NCBI RefSeq assembly: GCF_900116295.1 | Contig: NZ_FPAF01000001.1 | Span: 558,001 to 622,000, forward strand | Source of the DNA: Bacillus sp. 103mf | Lineage (GTDB): Bacteria; Bacillota; Bacilli; Bacillales; Bacillaceae_G | Length of the DNA: 64,000 bases | Reading direction: 5' to 3' | Shown: positions 55,888 through 64,000 of the stretch, piece after piece | Layout of the letters: each line of letters begins with the position of its first letter | Numbering within the stretch: position 1 is the stretch's first letter | Translations under genes and position numbers: made by a program | Notes under the pieces: generated by a model | Database searches by the model: none | Seen by the model: the letters and a program-made list of their open reading frames with translations, nothing else | Told to the model about the DNA's origin: nothing

Positions 55888-57189
55888 TTACATCATATCC
55901 TCTTCTTGGAATGATTTTGTTCTTTTAAATTGCCATAAAGCAACTGAAATAACAATTAGCGATAAAATCATCGTAAGTGCTGCTGCTTTCCCATATTGAG
56001 ACGATGTCATCGTCAACTTATAAATCCAAGAAATTAAAATATCTGTTCCGCCTGCATTTTGTCCCGATACAGCTGGACCACCGTCGTTAAACAGATAAAT
56101 AATACTGAAATTGTTAAAGTTGAACGTATATTGCGTAATTAAAATAGGAGCAGTCGCATATAAAACGAGCGGTAATGTAATTTTACGAAATTGTTGCCAA
56201 GCTGTCGCACCATCTACCGTCGCAGCTTCATACAATTCACTTGGAATCGATTGCAGTATACCTGTCGTCATTGCAAAGATAAAAGGAAAACCAAGCCATG
56301 TTTGAATGGAAATTAAGGCAACTTTCGTCCAAAATGGGTCTGTCATCCAAGCAATTTTTTCAATTCCAAATAGAGCTAACACTTGATTGTTAATGGCACC
56401 AAATGATTCATTAAACATCCCAGCAAATACGAGGATCGATACGAATGCTGGAACAGCCCAAGGTAAAATAAAAATGGTACGAATTATCGCTTTCCCTTTA
56501 ATTCCTGGCTGATTCACTAAAATTGCCAAGAAAATCCCAAGCGCTACTTGCAATGTCGTTGCGAAAAACGTCCAAATGATTGTCCAAGAAAATACACTTA
56601 CAAATGTACTTCGCCACATTGGTAATGTGAAAATATCAACAAAATTTTTAAAACCAACCCAATCTACAAGTTTTGCAGGAGGAGAATGATATAAATCATA
56701 GTTTGTAAATGCAATGAGTATGACGAAAATAATTGGAAGTACAACAACAAAGATTAATAACAGAAATCCTGGCGAAACCATCATATATGGAAAGCCTTGG
56801 TCTAATAAATGATGATACTGCTCTTTTACAGAGTGTAACGGTATTCCTTCATCACGCCTTTTCCCATTTTGATATGCATCATATAAATTAAAAGCATATA
56901 CGCTTAATCCAAACACAATAACGATAAGCGCTAAAATCCCTTTTACTAATAGAAAGATAGAGTGATCACGAGGAACTTCTGTACCGAGCGTTACAATCCC
57001 CCACAACCCAATATTTAATAAGTCAGCAAATGCTACAAAAAACGAACAAGTCAATACTAAAAAAATAATACCTTTTACATATTGTTTATTGTACAGTTGA
57101 CCAATACCCGGAATAATAGACAACGTTGCCGCTGTTTTTCGGTGTTTTGAAACGTTTCCTGCATGAGCTGGTTCAAAGGATGTCTGCAT
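55888..57189 (-). CDS. mdxF: Maltodextrin ABC permease MdxF (MalF type)
   Basis: 433-residue permease. An N-terminal extension holds extra helices (SIIPGIGQLYNKQYVKGIIF onward, residues 28-110), as in Bacillus MdxF. A core of six helices follows, with the EAA loop ELYEAATVDGATAWQQFRKI (about 336-355). It pairs with MdxG to form the channel. GGGGGAAG precedes the ATG at 57189. It lies 78 bases after mdxE with a perfect palindrome in between, which probably lowers its expression relative to the binding protein. Confidence 0.95.
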   Translation of the reverse strand: MQTSFEPAHAGNVSKHRKTAATLSIIPGIGQLYNKQYVKGIIFLVLTCSFFVAFADLLNIGLWGIVTLGTEVPRDHSIFLLVKGILALIVIVFGLSVYAFNLYDAYQNGKRRDEGIPLHSVKEQYHHLLDQGFPYMMVSPGFLLLIFVVVLPIIFVILIAFTNYDLYHSPPAKLVDWVGFKNFVDIFTLPMWRSTFVSVFSWTIIWTFFATTLQVALGIFLAILVNQPGIKGKAIIRTIFILPWAVPAFVSILVFAGMFNESFGAINNQVLALFGIEKIAWMTDPFWTKVALISIQTWLGFPFIFAMTTGILQSIPSELYEAATVDGATAWQQFRKITLPLVLYATAPILITQYTFNFNNFSIIYLFNDGGPAVSGQNAGGTDILISWIYKLTMTSSQYGKAAALTMILSLIVISVALWQFKRTKSFQEEDMM

Positions 57190-57226
57190 GGTTCTTCCCC
57201 CTTTTTTTCTTCCCCTTGGAAGGAGG

Positions 57227-57264
57227 AGAATTCGTGTCTTTTGTATACAAAAGACACGAATTCT
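57227..57264 (-). promoter_or_regulatory. Perfect 38-bp palindrome between mdxE and mdxF
   Basis: Two 19-base arms (AGAATTCGTGTCTTTTGTA) are fully complementary with no mismatch. No T-run follows on the minus strand, so it is more likely an mRNA 3'-end stabiliser or partial attenuator than a terminator. It lies four bases before the mdxE stop codon in window coordinates. Confidence 0.8.
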
Positions 57265-57267
57265 ATA

Positions 57268-58530
57268 TTATTTTTGCTTACTATGATTTGCTTCAATGTT
57301 TCCTTTAATTTGTTTCACAGCCCCATCAAGTGCAGCTTTTGGATCTTGCTTGTTTGTTACAACTAATTGCAGCGCATCACCCGCTGGTTTCCAAACTTCT
57401 TGCATTTCTGGAATATTCGGCATTGGAATACTATTTTCCGCTTGTGCTACTACCGCTTTTGCAACTTCGCTATCTTTAATAATTGGGTCTTCCATCACTG
57501 ATTTCACTGGAGGAATTTCTTTTGTTTTTTCAAAACGAATTTTTGCATTTTCTTCATTTGTTACCCATTCAGCAAATTTTGCTGCTAAATCTTTATTTTT
57601 TGAAAAGCTTGTTACATGCCATCCTTTTACACCAACAAATGTTTTCAACGGTTGACCATTTGGTAATTTTGGCATTGGTGCTACGCCATAATCAATCCCT
57701 GCTTTTTCAATTGCTTGAAATGCCCATGGACCGTTCATAATAGATGCTGCTTTTCCTTCATTAAATAATCCATCTGCAGCTGAACCGCCAGACTCACCGA
57801 TAATACCTTTTGGAAATAAGTTTTCTTTATACCATTTTTGAATATATTCTGCACCTTGTACTGCACCGCTATTGTTTAAACCAATATCTGCTGGGCTCGG
57901 TTTACCATCTTTCTCACCAAATACATAACCACCCATACCAGCCATAAATGCATTCGCAAAATAGAAGTTATCTCCTAATGCTAAAAATCCGTATTTCCCG
58001 TCCTTCGTAAACCCTTTTGAAAAATTAAACAGTTCATCCATCGTTTCTGGCGCTTTTGGCATTAATTTTTTATTGTAAATAAATACCGGGGTTTCAATAG
58101 CTTTTGGTAAACCGTATAATTTCCCATCATATGTTTGTGCTTTTAGTGACAAATCAGTAAACTTGCTCTTAACAGAATCATCTACTTTTATTTCAGAAAG
58201 CAGCCCCTCTGTTGCTGCATTCCCAATATGATCATGCGGCAATGTTACAACATCTGGCCCTGTACCAGCCGGACCGTCCAGTCGAAGTTTTTCTTCTTGT
58301 TTCGTCATCTGAACTTCTACAACTTTTACTTTTACATTATATTTCTTTTCAAAACTTTTTACGGCTGGATCTAAAGCAACACCTTTTTTCTGATCTTCCC
58401 AAACAAGAAGATCATAATCTTTCTTCTCCTTGCTCGCTTCTTTTTTCCCTGAATCTTTCGGACCACACGCGGACAACATTCCGATTGTCAAAGCTGAAAC
58501 TGTTAACAATGATAGCGCTTTCTTCTTCAT
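57268..58530 (-). CDS. mdxE: Maltodextrin-binding lipoprotein MdxE
   Basis: Extracellular solute-binding lipoprotein of family 1: signal peptide with lipobox MLSACG (Cys22), then two alpha/beta lobes with motifs DLLVWEDQKKGVALDPAVKS, GLPKAIETPVFIYNKKLM and GAAL-type hinge segments such as AASIMNGPWAFQAIE. 420 residues. It captures maltose or maltodextrin for MdxFG. First gene of the operon; GGGAGGTAG precedes the ATG and a LacI-type operator (58571-58584) lies in the promoter region. Confidence 0.95.
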   Translation of the reverse strand: MKKKALSLLTVSALTIGMLSACGPKDSGKKEASKEKKDYDLLVWEDQKKGVALDPAVKSFEKKYNVKVKVVEVQMTKQEEKLRLDGPAGTGPDVVTLPHDHIGNAATEGLLSEIKVDDSVKSKFTDLSLKAQTYDGKLYGLPKAIETPVFIYNKKLMPKAPETMDELFNFSKGFTKDGKYGFLALGDNFYFANAFMAGMGGYVFGEKDGKPSPADIGLNNSGAVQGAEYIQKWYKENLFPKGIIGESGGSAADGLFNEGKAASIMNGPWAFQAIEKAGIDYGVAPMPKLPNGQPLKTFVGVKGWHVTSFSKNKDLAAKFAEWVTNEENAKIRFEKTKEIPPVKSVMEDPIIKDSEVAKAVVAQAENSIPMPNIPEMQEVWKPAGDALQLVVTNKQDPKAALDGAVKQIKGNIEANHSKQK

Positions 58531-58570
58531 CCCTAACTACCTCCCAAAATATGTACATAATAACCAAAAA

Positions 58571-58584
58571 TGAAAACGTTTGCA
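58571..58584. promoter_or_regulatory. LacI/CcpA-type operator in the mdxE promoter
   Basis: TGAAAACGTTTGCA is a near-palindromic LacI-family site (cre-like) about 40 bases before the mdxE start codon. MalR and/or CcpA are the likely binders. Confidence 0.7.
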
Positions 58585-58623
58585 TATAATAGTTTAATAG
58601 AAGCACAAACAACTTTCCAATCT

Positions 58624-58640
58624 ATGAAAACGTTTGCGCT
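58624..58640. promoter_or_regulatory. Second LacI/CcpA-type operator between mdxE and the GH13 gene
   Basis: ATGAAAACGTTTGCGCT repeats the previous site with a spacing of 53-54 bases, about five helical turns, which would suit looping or cooperative binding. Confidence 0.65.
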
Positions 58641-58777
58641 ATTTGTCTATCATTATACATTCTTTTATAAATTTTGCAATATTATTTTTTAAAAATTTAT
58701 AAAGTTACTCTTTACATCCATTGACTTTATATGGAATGAGTACTACTCTTATAAGCAATATTAAAAGTATATTAAAA

Positions 58778-58793
58778 AGCAATCGTTTGCAGC
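58778..58793. promoter_or_regulatory. LacI/CcpA-type operator before the GH13 gene
   Basis: AGCAATCGTTTGCAGC lies about 40 bases before the neopullulanase-type start codon, on the side of the second divergent promoter. Confidence 0.5.
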
Positions 58794-58809
58794 ATATCTT
58801 TATTGATAA

Positions 58810-60594
<1,785 letters not shown>

Positions 60595-60597
60595 ATC

Positions 60598-60630
60598 AAA
60601 AAAGCCTTGTTTTCTATACAAGGCTTTTTT
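60598..60630 (+). terminator. Terminator after the GH13 gene
   Basis: AAAAAAGCCTTG and CAAGGCTTTTTT around TTTTCTATA. The remaining 60631-60836 holds no gene that I can support. Confidence 0.9.
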
Positions 60631-60836
60631 GATCTCATTTTTCACGTAAGACGAAGCAGCAAACACCCTGCGATTCTATCATGTCCGGCAACTATTTTCT
60701 AAAAACTGAGATGTGTTGTATCTCATCATTTACAAGCCACGTGTCGTTTTTATGTACCAATATAACCCTCTTTTTACACAATCCCAAAGAAGAGTGTCCT
60801 GTCTCAAAGCCTCTCTATTACCTAGTTATATATTGC

Positions 60837-62513
60837 TTATTTCAATTTGTACACCCGTGCTTCATACGGTTGTAGAACAATATTTTCAATTGATTCATCC
60901 TGAACATCATAATTGTGGATTAATAACTCTAAATTACTATATGTTATCTCTTTCGGTAATTCAAATACACATGAAGCTTCAGTAAAATTCGCAATCACAA
61001 CTAATTTCTCATCTTTCCATGTTCTTACATAAGCAAAAATAGATGGATGATCTTCTAAAATTAAATCATACGTACCATACACAATGATTTCATGCTTTTT
61101 ACGAAGCTCAATCAATTTCTTATAATGATAAAAAATTGAATTTGGATCACGTAATGCCTGCCACGCATTGATGTCTTTATAATTAGGATTTACTTGAAGC
61201 CACGGCTTACCCGTTGTAAACCCAGCATGTTCGCTGTCTTCCCATTGCATCGGTGTCCGAGCATTATCGCGGCCTTTCACATAAATAGATTGCATTACTA
61301 TTTCTGGATTCTCACCACGTTCATTCACTTTTTCGTGATACATATTCAGTGTTTCAATATCACGGTACTCATCGATTGAAGCAAATTTGACATTTGTCAT
61401 TCCAATCTCTTCACCTTGATAAATATAAGGAGTGCCTTTCATCATATGAAGTACCGTCGCTAACATTTTCGCTGACGAAATACGATAAGTTGTATCGTTA
61501 CCAAAGCGAGAGACAACGCGCGGCTGATCATGATTGTTCCAATACAAACTATTCCATCCTATATGTTCTAATGCTTTTTGCCACTTTGTTAAATTCTGCT
61601 TTAGCGTAAGGAGTGAGCATGGTATCACATCCCATTTACCGTTTTCTCCAGAATCTAAATCCATATGTTCAAACTGAAATACCATCTGTAATTCCCGGCG
61701 CTCTTCATCTGTATAAAGTTTAGCTTCTTCCGTTGTTGCACCTGGCATTTCACCAACTGTCATAATATCATATTTAGACAGCACTTCTTGATTCATTTCA
61801 TGTAAATACGTATGAATATTAGGTCCATTCATAAAATATTGATGCCCTGATACATATCCTTCTTCTTCGGTATCAACAGCTGGGAGCCCTTCTGTTTTTG
61901 AAATAAAATTAATGACATCCATACGGAAACCATCAATCCCTTTTTCAAGCCAAAATTCCATCATTTCATAAATCTCTTTACGCACACGTTCATTATCCCA
62001 GTTTAAATCCGGTTGCTTTTTTGAGAATAAATGTAAATAATATTCATCTGTTGTTTCATCATACTGCCAAGCAGATCCACTAAAAGCAGCTCCCCAGTTA
62101 TTTGGCTCTTTTCCACTTTTTCCTTTACGCCAAATATAATAATCTCGATATGAATTATCCTTTGATTTCCGAGATTCAACAAACCAATGATGTTCATCTG
62201 AAGTATGATTGACAACTAAATCCATCATTAATTTCATATTACGTTTATGCATTTCTTCTAACAATTCATCCCAATCATTCATCGTCCCAAACTCATTCAT
62301 AATCTTACGATAATCGCTAATATCATAACCATTATCATCGTTTGGAGATTCATAAACTGGCGATAACCAAATTACATCAATGCCTAGTTCTTGCAAATAA
62401 TCAAGCTTTGAAATAATTCCGCGAAGATCACCAATACCATCACCATTACTATCCATAAAGCTGCGAGGATAAATTTGATATACAACACTTTCTTTCCACC
62501 ACTGTTTCTTCAT
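60837..62513 (-). CDS. malL: Oligo-1,6-glucosidase (alpha-glucosidase)
   Basis: GH13 subfamily 31 enzyme that splits isomaltose, panose and short alpha-1,6 or alpha-1,4 glucosides in the cytoplasm. 558 residues, the exact size of the crystallised B. cereus enzyme. Motifs: DLVVNHTSDEH (98-108), FRMDVINF with nucleophile Asp199, VGEMPG with acid Glu255, and NNHDQPRVV with Asp329. The longer frame to 62531 is not needed: the ATG at 62513 has a GGGGT at good spacing. Divergent from msmX, with operators between. Confidence 0.96.
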   Translation of the reverse strand: MKKQWWKESVVYQIYPRSFMDSNGDGIGDLRGIISKLDYLQELGIDVIWLSPVYESPNDDNGYDISDYRKIMNEFGTMNDWDELLEEMHKRNMKLMMDLVVNHTSDEHHWFVESRKSKDNSYRDYYIWRKGKSGKEPNNWGAAFSGSAWQYDETTDEYYLHLFSKKQPDLNWDNERVRKEIYEMMEFWLEKGIDGFRMDVINFISKTEGLPAVDTEEEGYVSGHQYFMNGPNIHTYLHEMNQEVLSKYDIMTVGEMPGATTEEAKLYTDEERRELQMVFQFEHMDLDSGENGKWDVIPCSLLTLKQNLTKWQKALEHIGWNSLYWNNHDQPRVVSRFGNDTTYRISSAKMLATVLHMMKGTPYIYQGEEIGMTNVKFASIDEYRDIETLNMYHEKVNERGENPEIVMQSIYVKGRDNARTPMQWEDSEHAGFTTGKPWLQVNPNYKDINAWQALRDPNSIFYHYKKLIELRKKHEIIVYGTYDLILEDHPSIFAYVRTWKDEKLVVIANFTEASCVFELPKEITYSNLELLIHNYDVQDESIENIVLQPYEARVYKLK

Positions 62514-62550
62514 CGTGCTACCCCATTTCATTATTTAATTACAAATAGGC

Positions 62551-62563
62551 GCAAACGTTTTCA
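62551..62563. promoter_or_regulatory. LacI/CcpA-type operator before malL
   Basis: GCAAACGTTTTCA (complement TGAAAACGTTTGC) lies 38 bases before the malL start codon, the same spacing as in front of mdxE. Confidence 0.7.
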
Positions 62564-62692
62564 TTAGTGAATGATAACAGATTTTAAATAAAATGAAAAC
62601 AGACTTACACCTTTCCTATTATCAAATAATTGTAAAACCAGCGCTCTGCTAATACTAAGAACACAATATTTAAACTACGCTTTCAAAAAACA

Positions 62693-62705
62693 TGAAAACG
62701 TTTTA
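62693..62705. promoter_or_regulatory. LacI/CcpA-type operator in the malL-msmX gap
   Basis: TGAAAACGTTTTA, one of two sites in front of msmX. Confidence 0.55.
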
Positions 62706-62751
62706 ATTTTTATATTTCTTTTTTTCATGCCTTCATTTATAATAAAACGAA

Positions 62752-62766
62752 AGAAAACGTTTGCAC
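62752..62766. promoter_or_regulatory. LacI/CcpA-type operator directly before msmX
   Basis: AGAAAACGTTTGCAC is 26 bases in front of the msmX start codon, so bound repressor would block initiation or early elongation. Confidence 0.65.
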
Positions 62767-62791
62767 ACTTTTTTTGCTAGGGGGAAAAGTC

Positions 62792-63892
62792 ATGGCAGAA
62801 CTAAAATTAGAAAACATTTACAAAATATATGATAACAATGTAACAGCAGTAACAGATTTCAATTTACACATACGAGATAAAGAGTTTATCGTATTCGTTG
62901 GTCCATCTGGATGCGGGAAATCAACAACATTACGAATGGTCGCTGGTTTAGAAGATATTTCAAAAGGTGAATTTTCAATTGATGGCAAGGTAATGAATGA
63001 TGTTCCTCCAAAAGATCGCGACATTGCAATGGTCTTTCAAAACTATGCACTCTATCCGCATATGAGTGTTTATGATAACATGGCATTTGGCTTAAAGCTT
63101 CGTAAAATAACAAAAGATGAAATTGATCGCCGCGTGAAAGATGCAGCCCGTGTTTTAGGACTAGAAGAATATTTAAATCGAAAACCAAAAGCATTATCTG
63201 GAGGACAACGACAACGTGTTGCATTAGGACGTGCCATTGTTCGTGATGCAAAGGTTTTCTTAATGGACGAGCCATTATCAAACCTTGATGCAAAATTACG
63301 TGTAACAATGCGCTCAGAGATTTCTAAGCTGCATCAAAAACTTGGGACAACAACTATTTATGTGACACATGACCAAACAGAAGCTATGACAATGGCATCG
63401 CGCCTTGTTGTTATGAAAGATGGGAAAATACAGCAGATTGGAACACCAAAAGAAGTATATGAAACACCAGAAAATATTTTCGTTGGCGGATTTATTGGCT
63501 CTCCTGCAATGAACTTTTTCCGTGGTCAATTAACAGGGACTCACTTTGTAATAGACAATAAGATAAAAATTAAAGTATCTGAAGGAAAAATGAAACTACT
63601 AAGCGAACAAGGCTACATCAATCAAGAAGTTATTTTAGGAATTCGCCCAGAAGATATTCATGATGAACTCTTATTTTTAGAAGCTTCACAAGATACAACA
63701 TTTACAACAAAAATCGATGTTGCTGAACTATTAGGCGCAGAATCTATTTTATATATGAAACTTGGAGGTCAAGATTTTTCAGCACGTGTCGATGCGAGAC
63801 ATACTTTCACAAATGGTGATCAAATCCAGCTTGCTTTTGATATGAATAAAGCGCACTTCTTTGATGTAAAAACCGAAAACCGCATTCGCTAA
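62792..63892 (+). CDS. msmX: ABC sugar import ATPase MsmX/MalK
   Basis: Cytoplasmic ATPase energising carbohydrate ABC importers. Walker A GPSGCGKST (37-45), Q-loop, signature LSGGQRQRVALGRA (about 134-147), Walker B VFLMDEPLSNLDA, H-loop VTHDQTEAM; the C-terminal TOBE regulatory domain is from about 240, with LGIRPEDIHDE. 366 residues, as in B. subtilis MsmX, which serves several importers including Mdx. The frame opens at a TTG (62774) that overlaps the GGGGG site; the ATG at 62792 is the start. Confidence 0.96.
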   Translation: MAELKLENIYKIYDNNVTAVTDFNLHIRDKEFIVFVGPSGCGKSTTLRMVAGLEDISKGEFSIDGKVMNDVPPKDRDIAMVFQNYALYPHMSVYDNMAFGLKLRKITKDEIDRRVKDAARVLGLEEYLNRKPKALSGGQRQRVALGRAIVRDAKVFLMDEPLSNLDAKLRVTMRSEISKLHQKLGTTTIYVTHDQTEAMTMASRLVVMKDGKIQQIGTPKEVYETPENIFVGGFIGSPAMNFFRGQLTGTHFVIDNKIKIKVSEGKMKLLSEQGYINQEVILGIRPEDIHDELLFLEASQDTTFTTKIDVAELLGAESILYMKLGGQDFSARVDARHTFTNGDQIQLAFDMNKAHFFDVKTENRIR

Positions 63893-63899
63893 ATACAAA

Positions 63900-63929
63900 G
63901 AAACCGTCCATATTCATGGACGGTTTTCC
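63900..63929 (+). terminator. Terminator after msmX
   Basis: GAAACCGTCCATA and TGGACGGTTTTC pair across a short loop. It lies just before the end of the next, convergent gene. Confidence 0.85.
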
Positions 63930-63930
63930 A

Positions 63931-64000
63931 TTATAATACTACTTCTGCTGTCTGAAACGATTGTTGCCTTGCTCCTATAACACCAGAAATCGGTAAATCT
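63931..64000 (-). CDS. C-terminal end of an unidentified gene cut by the window edge
   Basis: A frame on the minus strand ends at a TAA at 63931-63933, with visible residues DLPISGVIGARQQSFQTAEV before it. It has no stop in 22 codons and is placed convergent to msmX across a shared terminator, which suggests a real gene end. Product unknown. Confidence 0.5.
   Translation of the reverse strand, partial: DLPISGVIGARQQSFQTAEVVL

Noticed and set aside
60681-60985. Overlapping plus-strand ORFs between the GH13 gene and malL
   Set aside because: No ribosome binding sites, low-complexity hydrophobic translation, and overlap with the malL 3' end.

Overview
The window is low-GC Firmicute chromosome from the Bacillus cereus group. 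The evidence is gene content and order that match the B. subtilis yla, ykt, yku and pdh regions, spore genes (tgl, a yjcZ-type peptide, abbA, an orphan sporulation-type histidine kinase), strong AGGAGG ribosome binding sites, and at least seven copies of a 150-400 bp intergenic repeat that looks like the group-specific bcr1 element. All identifications come from reading the sequence and from recalled family knowledge; no database search was run.

Layout. 1-9.7 kb: end of an unidentified gene, ylaH, typA, ylaF, an inositol monophosphatase (yktC), yktB, yktA, arginine decarboxylase speA, spore transglutaminase tgl, an unlisted 43-aa SR1P-type gene (probably the dual-function RNA SR1), and small conserved genes. 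10-15 kb: pdhABCD for pyruvate dehydrogenase. 15.5-22.9 kb: yjcZ-type peptide, def, HAD phosphatase, a 23-codon micro-ORF, rpoY-rnjA, ktrC, a membrane protein, and the ykuU-ykuV thiol peroxidase pair. 23-33.5 kb: dapL, dapH, ccpC, darB, abbA, ykuK, a zinc-ribbon microprotein, ykuJ, a glutaredoxin-like protein, ykuI (EAL), fadH and ykuE. 33.6-44.4 kb: ppx-ppk (polyphosphate), ykyB, a polysaccharide deacetylase with the YkyA lipoprotein, a DUF11-like protein and an MFS drug exporter, interspersed with five bcr1-like copies. 44.5-47.3 kb: cobalamin riboswitch plus metE. 47.4-49.7 kb: a rearranged patch with ArsR and DinB genes, an MFS remnant, a truncated comJ and an intact nucA. 49.9-53.7 kb: a MerR/coiled-coil protein, an orphan histidine kinase, a small gene, and patA. 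53.7-64 kb: the maltodextrin regulon (malR, mdxE-F-G, a GH13 neopullulanase-type enzyme, oligo-1,6-glucosidase, msmX), with six LacI-type operators in its intergenic regions.

How the genes work together. dapH, dapL and patA supply all three specific steps of the acetylated diaminopimelate branch. MdxEFG with MsmX would import maltodextrins, and the two GH13 enzymes would degrade them under MalR/CcpA-type operators. MetE lies behind a B12 riboswitch, which fits shutdown of the B12-independent enzyme when cobalamin is present. KtrC and DarB are both c-di-AMP receptors. No rRNA, tRNA, CRISPR array, prophage or intact transposase was seen.

The window is mostly conserved core genome, and I see no convincing new multi-gene system. 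The items most worth a second look are the SR1/SR1P locus, the comJ/MFS deletion scar with the ArsR-DinB pair, the dense and partly composite bcr1-like repeats, the 23-aa peptide gene before rpoY-rnjA, the zinc-ribbon microprotein, the Asn at the catalytic-site Asp of the EAL protein, and the perfect 38-bp palindrome between mdxE and mdxF.
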